This document shows positions 40,804-52,159 of a stretch of DNA of 64,000 bases, piece after piece (position 1 is the first letter of the stretch; each line of letters starts with the position of its first letter). The notes below the pieces were generated by a model, which made no database searches, was not told the origin of the DNA, and saw nothing but the letters and a program-made list of their open reading frames with translations. Location: contig JH720339.1 in the NCBI GenBank assembly GCA_000231825.2, positions 483,289 through 547,288 of the forward strand, given 5' to 3'. The DNA comes from Tetrahymena elliotti 4EA. Lineage: Eukaryota > Ciliophora > Oligohymenophorea > Hymenostomatida > Tetrahymenidae. Both the position numbers and the translations under genes were made by a program.

Positions 40804-42869
40804 AGCCATTAGCTTCAGTATTTAAAATGGTTGGAAGAAATATTAGAATTTGTTTTCATGACACCTTAAAATTTTTAATATATTTATTTTGTGTAATTTT
40901 ACTGTTTATTATGTATTGAAGTTTTCTGTAAAATTTAAGAAATTATCAAATTAAATATCTTTTAGAATATTTTTTATCTAATACTAGATTTCTATCTTTT
41001 CTCTAAACCTAAAATTGGATGGGAAGGAGTCTCATATGGAACCTTATAATACTTATGATATCTCATCTGTTGCCTCATTCATTTTTGAATGTAAAATATT
41101 TTTTATCCATTTTTGAATGAAGATTGGTTAAGTATTTATTTCTAATAAATTTCTTTCAGTTTTATATTTAATTAATTCTATGCATAGACTATCACAATAT
41201 CATAAAAAAATATTTTTTGGAATCTGTCTTTGATTATCATAGAAATTAAAAAGTTTTTTGTAGATTGATTTTAAATGATTCAAAATTTTTTAAGAATTGG
41301 TATTACTTTAATGAATATAAATTTATTTAGAGAGCAACTGAATGTATAAATCATGTGGATTTTCATAACTGATAACTGGAGTTGAATTATTTCTTATTAT
41401 AAATTAATTTGAAAAATTAAGTAAAATTTGATTTTGAAATTAAATTAAAAGAATAAACAAACTTTAAATTTTACAAAAGGTTTAATTGTAACCTTAATGG
41501 ATTAAGGTTTTTCAAGTTAAAAAAATACTTAATGTTGATTTAAGCAAAATTTTAAGATAGAATAAAACTCAATTTAGATATTTTAGGTCATGGCTTATTA
41601 TATTTTGATGTAGAAAATGTTCATATATCAAAAATTCATTGTGCTTTAGTTAAAAAAATTTGTAAACAGAAAATCAAACATCATATCAAAAATTTATTTT
41701 TTTGTATTTTTTTTTGAAAATATACTCTCAAAATATGTTATTTACTAAATAACATTTCAAAAGAAAAGATAAACAAAAATAGTACTTTTTTGAGAATGAA
41801 ATCCACACCTTTTACTATTAACAATTTATTAAAATTGCTTTGATTTTGAATTTTGGTTCTTTTTACTAAAATTCTTTTTTTAATATTTAAGTAATTAAAT
41901 ATTTGATAATCTTATCAAGCTTAAAATGAATAATCTTTTTTTAGTTGATTCATCCATTCTATTTTTCTTTTAGAATTTTTGTCAAAATTTTGAATTGACA
42001 TTTTACATCTCATTAAAAAATTGTCAATACTAAGATCATATTTTTACGGTCTTTATTCTTTTTTCCTTAATAATTACATAATCAAATAGAAAGAAAAAAA
42101 ATCTTTATTGTATCCTCAAATTGCTAATAATATCAAACATTTAAAAAAATGAATTTTAGTAAAAAGAGCCAAAATTAAAATTAAAGCAATTTTAATAATA
42201 TGGTAATTGTAAAAGTATTGTAAATTTAATTGATTATCAAATAACAATAGCTCCACTTATTTTTTTAGTAAGCTGTTATCAATAACACAGCTAAAATCTA
42301 AATTAATATCTTGCTTGATATGAGCTTGAATAAATTTTTTTATGAAATAATTAATAATTAAAATGAATGTTTTGAATAAAAAGAAATATTAGAATAAAAT
42401 CTTCTATTTATTAAAAATCCTTTACTTTTACAAAAATTTGAAAAAATAATAAATTACTTATGTTTATTATGAAGATTGATACAGATATTTTTTTAAAATA
42501 ACTAACACAAATTCATTTTTGTTTGAATGGAGAACTAGTTTTTTTTAAAAAAACATGAAATACAAATAAAAAAGAAATTAAAAAATCAATTATCTATTGT
42601 AAGTTTTGGGTAATTTTCTTTATATCAAGGGGATGAGACCCAACAAATTTACTCACATATTCTTAGAGTACACATAAAATAAGCTATAGTAAGTGGGAGG
42701 TTTATGTTTAAAAATGTAATCTTCTATTTATTTTCTTATGAATACTCTAATAAACTATTGGAAGAAAAAAAATGTTTAAATATTAAAATCTTTATAAAAT
42801 AAAATAAATTGAAATAATAATACATTTAAATTAATACATTCTACTCAAATCTATATTTATTTGAAAAAA
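40804..42869. other. repeat-rich intergenic region
   Basis: No coding frame. It contains blocks also present further on: 40858-41000 matches 44245-44380 (CACCTTAAAATTTTTAA...TTTATTTTGT). 41545-41770 matches 44640-44870 (GATAGAATAAAACTCAATTT). 41935-42150 matches the upstream regions of the dehydrogenases. The inverted pair at 41791-42225 is listed separately. Confidence 0.65.
41791..42225. repeat. foldback (inverted) repeat of a dispersed ~85-bp element
   Basis: 41791-41871 is the reverse complement of the element at about 42148-42225, and also of copies at 44933-45010 and 45252-45340. The shared core reads AGCCAAAATTCAAAATCAAA on the plus strand, followed in the fuller copies by a GTAAAAAGTGTGGATTTCAT block. 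The inverted arms enclose about 280 bp. Confidence 0.75.
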
Positions 42870-43915
42870 TCAATAATTTTCATCAGCTTCTTATATTCTT
42901 TCATAAACTAAAAGTTTAAGTTTTTCCTTTAGTGCAAATTTATCATATTTATTTGATTCTATTCCAACCAAGTTTTAAATTATTCTTTCCTAGCTTTTTG
43001 AGGGTTAAATTGATCATTTGAAACTTGTGTATGGTATCTAGCTCTGTCTAGAATAATGATCGATGCTTATTATAGTTTTTTTAATACACAATTTTCAAAA
43101 TATTCTACGAATATTTCTTGGTTGAAATTTAAATGATAGTCTTTCCCTAAGCTAGATATCCAGCATCTCACAAAACCAACTTTATAAACTCCTTATTCAT
43201 TTGCTTTCCACTATTCAATAGAAATATCTCCACCAAGACAGCCTTCATCAGTTATTGCAGCAGCAATAATTATTCTCCTCCCTTTTTCTTGTGGTTTAGA
43301 GATAGGATAATCCTATAGACTAAATCCTAATTGGGAGACATGGTGCTCATGAAGATAGGACTCATTAAAAAAGATGATAGTTAAAGGTGGGCAATTACAT
43401 TTTTATTTATGTTTGCATTCTTTAATTACTAGAAATGGTTTATAAAAATTAAAGCTTTAAGATCTTTACATTATCTCTCATTTTTCTGTATTCTTCAACT
43501 TTCAGTCTTTACCATATATATGACTCCCCAGTTTTTCAGTACTTCAGCAGTACAGATTTTGATAATTATATATTCTTCACTTCTTTTAGCCATAGTTTTA
43601 CATGTTTCGTGCAAACAGGTTTTCTGTTGTCCAATTCTTATTTTAAATTTCTAATAACTATATCTTTATCTTTATGATAACCTGAGAGTTCAACTAAAAG
43701 ATTGATAATCATTACATCATCATTTAGATCAGAATATAAATTTCTACTTTACAGAATAAGTAGGCTCTTAAAATCCACTGAGTGTCATGCGAGTCAATAA
43801 ATTTTCCTTTTGCTCTCTTAAATTCATATTTTTTAGCTTTCATATAGGCTATCCCTATTCTTCTTCCCTTTTCAAGAGGACTCTCATTTTGCATCTTTTG
43901 CTAATTTTTAAACAT
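42870..43915 (-). pseudogene. decayed Tc1/mariner-like DDE transposase
   Basis: The best-preserved part (about 43480-42970) has the DDE-superfamily layout. A block where DETW is expected reads FNESYLHEHH. It is followed by KGRRIIIAAAITDEGC, DYHLNFNQEIFVEYFENC and SIIILDRARYH, the second catalytic Asp. The first catalytic Asp is replaced by Asn. The third acid and its usual PYHC-LNPIE block are missing: the frame shifts after KTWLE, near 42975, and ends at TGA 42870-42872. Upstream, at least one further frameshift (near 43725) and an internal TGA (near 43510) break the N-terminal half, which starts MFKNQQKMQNESPLEKGRR at 43915. The family assignment is from recognised motif order. Transposons are normally removed from ciliate macronuclei, so a retained relic is uncommon. 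Confidence 0.7.
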
Positions 43916-45683
43916 TTACTTTTAATATCTTAAAAAAATAAAATATTTCTTATGTTTTTATTTTTTTTACACTTTTACTAAACAAAATCAATTTCCAATG
44001 TGATAACCATATCAAATTTTCAATAATCTCCAGCTTACCTACCGTAATTTTGATTACTTTTAAATAATTTCTTACTAATTTCAATAAATCAAGTCTCCAT
44101 CATATCAAGAAAATTATCCAAAGGACTATAGCAAAATTTTATTTTTATTTCAAATATACTGGGAATATAAATATTTTTAAAATATTGTGATGAAAATTTA
44201 TCAAAACGTTTTTAACTTAAATGAATTTACTCAAATTTATTTTTATGGCACCTTAAAATTTTTAAATATTTATTTTGTTGTGTAAATTGTTATTTTACAG
44301 GTTTTAATGCTTGGCAGTTTTTTTTAAAATTTAAGAAAGAATAAAATTAAATATCTTTTTAGAATATTTTTTTATCTGATCTAGAACAATTACCAAATTA
44401 TCTTAGATTTCTTAAGTAAGTACATTAATTCTATTTAGAGTTTTCTATCTTTCTCAAAACTAAAAATTATTTAATTTAAAAGCTTTTAGAAGTTTCCATT
44501 TATTATTTGAATAATAACTATAATTTTAAAAAGAAATTTTTGAACTAATCATTAACATTGTATTGACTAAGATAATATTATTAAAGTAAGTTAAAAAATA
44601 CTTAATTTTAGCTATGAAAACAATAATTGGTTTATGCTAAATTTTAGGATAGAATAAAACTCAATTTAGATATTTTTGATCATGATTTATTATTCTTTAA
44701 TGTAAAAACTGTTCACACATCAAAAATTGACTCTACTATTATTAAAAAAAATATGTAAATAGAAAATCAAATATTATATCAATATTTACTTGTATTTTTT
44801 TAAAAATATACTCTCAAAATATATTGATTTATTAAATAACCTAAAATTAAAAAGAAGGGTTCAAAATAACATTTCATAATAAAAAATATATAAAAATAGT
44901 ACTTTAAGATTTTTAAAATATTTTATAACGTAAGCCAAAATCCAAAATCAAAGCAGTTTTAATAAATTGATGTAAAAAGTGTGGATTTGATTCTCAAAAT
45001 ATGTCTAATAAATTATGTTTTATTAGAAGGATTTTTTTTTATTTGATTCATTCATTCTATTTTTCTTCTAGAATATTTTCTCAAAATATTAATTATGCAC
45101 TCTCCATCTCATTAAAATTTTCTCAATAGTAATATCAGATTTTGACAGTCTTTATTATTTTTTCCTGAAAAATTACAAAATTAAGAATAGAAGAAAAAAA
45201 TATTTACAGTATCCTCAAATTCTGAGAGAAATCAAACATTTAAAAAAAAAGAATTCAGTAGAAAGAGCCAAAATTCAAAATCAAAGCAATTTTAAGAAAT
45301 CGATAATAGTAAAAAGTGTGGATTTCATTCTCAAAATATGTCTTATAAATTATGCTTTATTCAAGCAATCTTTTTTTATTTAATTCATTCGCTCAATTTT
45401 TCTTTTAAAATATTTTGCCAAAATATTGAATGCGCATAGTAAAAATTTCTCAATACTAATATCAGATTTTGACAGTCTTTATTAATTTTTCCTGAAAAAT
45501 TACAAAATCAAGAATAGAAAAAAAGATGTTTACAGTATCTTCAAATTGTTAGATAATATATCTACTCTTTTAGGATGTTAAATAAAGTTGTTTAAAATAT
45601 TAAACCTACTCTCCAAAAAAATATAATTTATTGTTAAATTAAAAATTGAGAATTCCGAAACATTTTATTTTAAAAATTGCTAA
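43916..45683. other. repeat-rich intergenic region upstream of SDR copy 2
   Basis: No gene is seen. It holds second copies of the blocks found at 39.2-42.2 kb, and the 333-bp tandem repeat described separately runs up to the start of the dehydrogenase. Confidence 0.65.
44934..45600. repeat. two tandem ~333-bp units
   Basis: Unit 1 starts with GCCAAAATCCAAAATCAAAG near 44934 and unit 2 with GCCAAAATTCAAAATCAAAG near 45267, 333 bp apart. Both continue through a GTGTGGATTT-ATTCTCAAA block and ATATCAGATTTTGACAGTCT to ACAGTATC-TCAAATT. Related single copies lie at 39540-39890 and 41935-42200. Confidence 0.8.
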
Positions 45684-46697
45684 ATGAATCAAGATACAGA
45701 TACTCTTCCAATAGAATCAGATAGTCCATGTTGGTATTGCTCTTATAGCTATGCTTTAGCTGTGCTTCTATTGATTATCATCATTAAAATTTGGGTAAAT
45801 GGAGGTAAAGTCACAAAGCGTAGAGATTTGTCAAATGAAGTTATAATTGTAACTGGAGGAAACTCAGGAATTGGCTTCGAAGCATGCAAAGATTTAGTTA
45901 GAAATGGTGCTAAAATTGTCTTAGCTACAAGAAATGAATAAAGAGGATAGAATGCTATAAATGAGCTAAACAAGATTCAACCTAATTCTAGCGAATTTAT
46001 GAAATTAGATCTTAGTGATTTAACTTCTGTAAGAATGTTTGTGAATGAATTTAAGAGCAAATATGACAAATTAAATTGTCTTATAAATAATGCAGGAATT
46101 ATGGCAATTTCTAATCTTGTTTTGACTAAAGATGGCTTTGAAAGTCAAATTGGAACTAACCATTTTGGACACTTTTTACTTACTAACCTACTTTTTGATA
46201 TTATTAAGAAAACACCTTAATTTAGAATAATTAATGTTTCTTCAGGAGCTCATATGCTTCATTCTATCAATTATGATGATATTCATTTTAGTAAGACTCC
46301 TTATAACAAGTTTGTTGCCTACTCTGCAAGTAAAATTGCTAACATTCTTTTCACTTAAGGGCTGTAAAAGAAGATTGACTCTCAGAAATTAAATGGTAAA
46401 GCTGTAAGCCTTCACCCAGGAGTTGTTAGAACTGAGATAGCAAATCATATCCCTTACTACAATATAATCTACAGATTATTATATCCAATTTTTTTACTAC
46501 TTACAAAAAGCCCAGAGGCTGGAGCTTAAACTACTTTGTAGTGTGTCTATGAAGATTTTGACAAGCTAAAATCTGGATAATATTATGTAGACTGCAAAGT
46601 TCATCCTACAGCAAATAAAGCTGCTATTACTCCTTAAAATGCAGAAAGATTATGGGACATATCAGTCAAATCAGTTAAGTTAGAAACAAGTATCTGA
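45684..46697 (+). CDS. short-chain dehydrogenase/reductase, copy 2, 337 aa
   Basis: Complete single-exon paralogue of the gene at 39892, ATG 45684 to TGA 46695-46697. A short N-terminus ([19 protein letters not shown]) leads to a TM anchor ([15 protein letters not shown]), then the classical SDR Rossmann fold. TGGNSGIG is at residues 57-64, NNAG at 135-138, INVSS gives the catalytic Ser, and YSASK at 213-217 gives the catalytic Tyr213 and Lys217. HPGVVRTE and the C-terminal KSVKLETSI follow. The layout fits the retinol dehydrogenase/WWOX-like SDR group: membrane-bound, active site facing the cytosol or ER, substrate probably a retinoid-like or other lipid alcohol or carbonyl. The substrate is inference. 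The two copies differ by scattered substitutions, some of them changing residues. Confidence 0.93.
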
Positions 46698-47417
46698 AGT
46701 GATTAGCATTCGTTTTTTTAAAATAATTGTAAATTATATTTTTTATATTTTATTGTAAAATTGAGAATAATAAATAAATTTACATTTTTTATCAAAATAG
46801 TCAATTTTAACTTTTCAAAAACAGATACATTTTAAAAAATATGAATACATGACTTAGTTTATCTTAATATCTTTTATAAATACTTACAAAATATTTGTTT
46901 GAACCTTAAAATTTTTGGGGGAAAATCAAAATATGAGTCTACACATAAAACATCCACATATGGTTTGTTTGCAAGCTATTAAATAAATTCAAGTATACTA
47001 TAAACCCACATTTTAAAAATGATAGCTAATAAATCTATTTTCACATCCATATTTGGATCACTTCCTGAATTTTCTAAATAGATATGAATCATACATATCA
47101 TCTTTATTAAACATAAAACGAATTTTATTTTTCAATTTAAAAATGACCAGAAATTTTATTTTTTAGCTAAATAACTAATGAATGATTCCACACTTTTAGA
47201 TTCATTCAAACTGATATCAAGACAAAAATTCAAACTAAAAAATCTGAATGAATATCTTAATATGAGATGAATTAAAGTTTGAAATAATTATATTAGAATA
47301 AAAAGAAATATTAGATAAAAATATTTGTGATTCAGCTAATGAGAATAATTTAGGTATGAAAATATAACACACGTTTAAATTTAAATACAGGCTTGTTTTA
47401 TTAGATATTATTCAAAA
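46698..47417. other. intergenic between convergent genes
   Basis: AT-rich spacer between the dehydrogenase and Trm5 3' ends; nothing specific. Confidence 0.5.
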
Positions 47418-48945
47418 TCAATCTTTTTTAATTTTTTTTATTGCACTTTTACCAAAATCTTTGAAAATGGGATATGATTCTGCCTCTCTTTCTGGAGTGA
47501 CATATACATAGTTTTTAGAGGGTTCTTCATTAGCATCTTCGACACTTAATTTAAATGAAATGCAAAACATTTTTTTTGTTGCTGTAACATTTTTAATAAC
47601 ATTGAAATGCTCAATGTGTTCCTTCTTGAAATGGGGAAGAACTTATTTAGCTCTTTCTTCTATCAATTATTTACATTCGTCTTCTTCTTCTCCAGAAACA
47701 AATCCAGTAGCATGGATCATGGGTAAATTGTTTTCATTCCAAACTTCAGGACTACTTTTCTTTAGTAAGCCTTAGAAGACATCACAAAATTCGATGTTAT
47801 CAACTGGTAGATTCATATAAACATGATCGAAATGGTGGAATTCAGAAGGGTATTTTTTGTACTCTTCTTTGCTCAATAAGATATCAACAATTTTACGAGC
47901 ATCATTATTAAAGCATAAAGTTTTGTCTTCAACATTATTCTTTTCTCTGTTTAGAAGCAAATAATCATAGCAGTGAGGGTTAAGATCATTACAGATAACT
48001 CTGCATCCAATTTTAGCAGCTCTTTTATTAAAATTGTATTTAGTTAGTAAATTTTTATTTCATTTAAAAATACCTAATTGCTAAAGGCCCAACACCACAA
48101 AACAGATCTAAAACAGTTTCATTAGGCTTAAAAAGCTTTAAAATTCTATCTCTTTCTGTTTAAAGTCTGCTGCAGAAGTACACTTTTTCAAAATCTAATT
48201 TAAATATACATTTATCTTCTTTATGCTCAGTTTCAAGTTTATTCTCTCCTGCCATAATTTCTAGCTCAGGAGTTCTATATACATTATGCAATTTATCTAA
48301 TTTATTTACTACAGCCTTTATATTTTTAAACTTTTCAATGATAACTTAGCCAATCAAGTGCTTATAGGGTTATTACTATTTTTAAAATAAATTTATTTTT
48401 TATCATAAAGAAGATTTTTATGAAATAAGCATTTATTTATTTTTATTTCAAATAAAAAACTAAACAAACACCCTTATAAAAGTTAAAACAAGCCAATAAT
48501 TACCATTTAAAATCAATAAATAACTTACCTAAGGCTTTAAGTTAAAGTGAGCAATATGACCAATTGTTTCATATCCAGTTGGTACTCCAATATCTGCAGG
48601 AATTATTTTTTCTAATATTTCATTTACTGGAATGTTGTCAAAACCAATGTTAATTTCATAATCTACTATTTCTAATCCAAAATCTTTTACCTTTTTTTTT
48701 AAAGCATCTGGCCATTTTGAATCAAAAGAATCTTTCTTCAGGCATTCTTATAAGAGAATTAGCTTTAAATTATTATCGATTCCTTTTTCATCTTTGTATG
48801 GAACAATTCTTTTGATGTTTTGAATATCTAAGAACTAATCTTTAACTCCATTCATAACCTCATTAATTTGCTTATTTTCTACTTTAAGAGCACTAACTTT
48901 TAAAACTTTATTGTAATCTTCTTTTACTAAATATTCAGGAATCAT
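47418..48945 (-). CDS. TRM5: tRNA (guanine37-N1)-methyltransferase Trm5, 440 aa
   Basis: Makes m1G37 next to the anticodon of tRNAs, which prevents +1 frameshifting. Exons 48945-48529, 48375-48074 and 48021-47418, introns of 153 and 52 bp, 1323 nt in frame. Family marks: HIAHFNLKPQ followed by PYKHLIGQVIIEK (the D2 linker block), then NKLDKLHNVYRTPELEIMAG. The SAM motif VLDLFCGVGPLAIRAAK, CNDLNPHCYDYL and the catalytic/binding MNLPVD motif (NPPD/NLP equivalent) follow. The order and length match eukaryotic Trm5. Start: MIPEYLVKEDY at 48945 is the first ATG; the frame is open for about 17 codons upstream (reads LEILKRFFSTLVR) with no ATG, so an upstream exon or mitochondrial leader is possible. 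Confidence 0.92.
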
Positions 48946-49385
48946 CCTCACTAATGTACTAAAGAATCGCTTCAAAATTTCTAATTGTAATTTAAGTTTT
49001 TGAAAATGTAAATTTCAGCTTTTTAAGTGATTTATTTTTCTTTTTTTAAAGACTGTATATTGTGGATAGTTTGTTTTATTAAATTATGATGAAATTACTT
49101 TTTGACCTTCTTTTTTTAATAGATTCTAATTTATTCTGAGAAAGAAAGTAGACTATACAACTATCAAAGTAATTTATATTCATATTTACATAAAAATTAG
49201 AAGAAAGATAGTAGTATCTAAAAGTTAGCAAAAATAATTTAATTCTAATAAAAAATTAGATTATTTTTGATTGGATTAATCTAAGAAATAGTTGATCAAA
49301 ATTTAATTAAAAAAATTTATAAAAAAGTTTGTCTGCCTTGACTCAAAGAAACCTACTACAGTTTAATAGTTAAAATAGAAAACAA
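48946..49385. other. divergent promoter region
   Basis: 440 bp between the Trm5 start (-) and the four-TM gene (+). AT-rich, no recognisable regulatory site. Confidence 0.5.
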
Positions 49386-50054
49386 ATGAAAAAATAAATT
49401 AAAATTTACCTTTTAGGATATGGATTTTATTTAGCTATTTTGGCAATGATTTCTGTAGAAATATCATTAAGCTATGAATTTCTAAACAGTTTTGACAATT
49501 ATTTAAATTATAAAAATACCATATTATTTTAGTTATCAGGGGATGAAACCCTAGTAAAGCCTTTAATTCAAACAGGAATAGTATTTTGTTGGATATTTAT
49601 CTCTTTGACAATATTAGATCTGATACTATATGCTTATTAAAATCATTTTAGTAAATAATATAATCCTTTTGTTACTATAGTTTCTACAATTTAGTTTATA
49701 ATATTTACTGTGATAACTATTTTGTATTCTACTTGGGCTAGTTAAAATAGCAGTTAATACACTCCTTATATTTAAAATTAAACTTTCTGTAAGAATTTAG
49801 CTGTCAATCCACCTGCTTAGCAATAAATGTGCAGTTTTATTGATGAATGGATTTATTTTATTAAATTAATATTCCCATACACTCTAGGTTTCATTTTACT
49901 CTACTGTTTATTCCTTTCTGCCCTTTTTAAATCCTAGAAATATGCTTAAACAGATCTTGTAAAAAAAGAAATTCAAGATTTAAACAATTAAAAATCTTTT
50001 GACATCTCAGAAAAGTTTATATTATCTCCCTAAGACAGATCGTATTCAAATTGA
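49386..50054 (+). CDS. hypothetical four-TM protein, 222 aa
   Basis: Single-exon frame, ATG 49386 to TGA 50052-50054. Four hydrophobic segments: about 6-28 (YLLGYGFYLAILAMISVEI), 69-92 (TGIVFCWIFISLTILDLILY), 104-124 (IVSTIQFIIFTVITILY) and 163-187 (LIFPYTLGFILLYCLFLSALF). A loop of about 45 residues between TM3 and TM4 has two Cys (NQTFCKN and QMCSFIDEW). This recalls the large extracellular loop of tetraspanins, but the diagnostic CCG motif is absent. It has short termini and an acidic/Gln C-terminal tail. No function is assigned. The first ATG sits immediately before TM1. Confidence 0.8.
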
Positions 50055-50912
50055 TTTTTATTCATACTTTTTGAAAATTATAAAAAAGAAAAGTAAAAAA
50101 ACTTTAAAAATGCTTTGAACTATTACCATAAAATAAAAAATTGATCTATGTAAAAATAAATGATACTAATAAACCATTGATTGAAAATAAATTAAATTAA
50201 ACAACAAATATTTTTAAATTGAATTAATGAATAAAGTAATATTTATTAAAAATGTAAAAAATTATGTACTTCTTAATAAATTATTAATTAAAAATGAAAT
50301 AATGTAATTTGTTTATCAACTCATTAATTTATTTTAAATATGTAATTAAAATATTTTTTAGTAAAAAAATGAAAGTAAGAGAGATGATTCATTTTGAAAA
50401 ATCTTTATTACTCCATATCTTTTAAAGGAGGCATGAGATGCAGAAGATATTTATTTATATTGGATACTTTTTAAAAGGATATTTAAAATGAAAAAAATCA
50501 TAAGGATGGATATTTTTTAGATTTTAATCTTTTATTTGAATGTGTAATTAGGTTTATTGGTAAAAGAATATGAAAAAGAATTAAGAAAATGAATGAGAGT
50601 CAATAAGAAATTCTATTTAGTGTTTTTGTTATGAACAAGCAATATCAATATCCTTGTATATTTTACTTTTTAAAGAAAATGAAAGCAAAAATAAAAATAT
50701 GAAAGGAAGAAAATAAAAGACATGATGAGGTAAATGAAAGAAAAAATCTTAATTCATTTTGAAGAAGAAAGGAAGGAAAGAAAAAAGATAAAAATCAAAC
50801 ATCATTAGTAAATATTCAGAAAAAGAAGGAGAAGAATAATTTTCATTTGAGAAACAATCATAAATAAATTAAATAAAATAAAAAGTAAAGCAAAATCTTC
50901 ATTATAATAATC
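50055..50912. other. purine-rich intergenic region upstream of OSCP
   Basis: From about 50360 to 50890 the plus strand is strongly purine-rich (repeated GAAAGAA and AATGA words). TGA occurs often in all frames, so it is not coding. It ends at the start of a probably highly expressed gene and may be promoter or 5' UTR; this is inference from position only. Confidence 0.45.
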
Positions 50913-52159
50913 ATGTAGGTTATTCGTAAGCACTTGGCCCAAAAGGGTTTATTCAACCCCTTCTTGTTCAACCGTTTTGCAAGTCAACAAGATATTACTT
51001 CTGTTCCCGGTGACAAGCCCCCTACCGTAATTACAAATCAATATTAAAATAAATAACTTAATAAATCTGCCACTGCTTAATTCTTTGAAGATGATCAATG
51101 AAATCATCTTCTTTAGATTTTATTCTAATCAGAAAAATCATTGCAATAAGTACAAAAAAATAATTTCTCAAATATAGGATCAGAATCATTTTTATTGAAT
51201 AGCTCAGCTTGATATTATTGAAATAATTCTAAATATGTTATAAAGTTTAGTAAAAGTTGAAATTAGCAAGAAAATTCAAGACATAAGCCAATATTTTAGA
51301 AATATTTCAATCATCAACATATGAACAAAAGTAAATAAAGATATAGATAGGAATAGGAAATTAAAATAAATACAAAAGAAATAAGCCAATTTAATTGAAA
51401 CTCAGCTTTCATTATTCAGATTCGGGATGATAAACAAATAAAATATGAAAAGATTATTGCAATTTTAATATTGATTTGAGCCTACTCAACAGAGTGGTTG
51501 AAAAATTCTGATTGAAAAAAAACAAAAAAACATAATTTGTTATTTGTCAAAATTAATTTAGATTAAATTCCAAAATTTGCAAAATAAATAAAATATTTTT
51601 TGATTAAATATAGATTGAAGACAGTATTCCCGGTAAATATGCTGGTGTCTTGTTCTCCAGTGCTTCTTCCAATAAGTCTTTAAACAAGGTCGCCGAAGAT
51701 ATGAAATACTTTAATCAATTATACAAGGAAAGCGAAGTCTTCAAGAGTTTCTTACAAAACGTTTCCCTTAAGAGAAACCAATAAAGAGATATTATTTCTG
51801 CTTTGGGCAAGAATAACTTCACTCCCGTCACTAACAACTTGTTGGAAACCTTGATTGAAAACAAGAGATTAGACAGTCTCCCCAAGATTGCTGAAAAATA
51901 TATGGATTACTACAGAATTTTGAACAAGTAAGAATCTATCACTATTATTTCTGCCTAAGAATTAACTGCTGCTGAAAAGTAAAAGGTTGAATAAGGCTTG
52001 AAGAAAGGTAACGCTTCTGTTTAATTCACTGTTGTCTATCAAGTTGACCCTGCTATTTTGGGTGGTCTTCAAATGTACTCTGGTAACAATTTCTTAGACT
52101 GTTCTCTTCTTTCTCGTGTTAACAAACTTAAGTCTGAAATTGCTAAGATCTCTTTCTGA
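50913..52159 (+). CDS. mitochondrial ATP synthase OSCP (delta-family) subunit, 219 aa
   Basis: Connects F1 to the peripheral stalk of the mitochondrial F1Fo ATP synthase. Exons 50913-51026 and 51614-52159; the 587-bp intron is the longest one seen in the window. The N-terminus (MQVIRKHLAQKGLFNPFLFN) is basic and amphipathic like a presequence, followed by RFASQ. Family blocks: GKYAGVLFSSAS, FLQNVSLKRNQQRDIISAL, FTPVTNNLLETLIENKRLD, IAEKYMDYYRILNKQE, and the conserved end VDPAILGGLQMYSGNNFLDC followed by SLLSRVNKL. Codon use is distinctly C-ending (CCC, GGC, ACC, GTC and AAC) compared with its neighbours, as expected for a highly expressed ciliate gene. Confidence 0.93.

Noticed and set aside
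47560..47775. Plus-strand 71-codon frame
   Set aside because: Antisense to the last exon of Trm5.
49386..50054. Tetraspanin assignment for the four-TM protein
   Set aside because: The large-loop CCG motif is missing and only two loop Cys are present.
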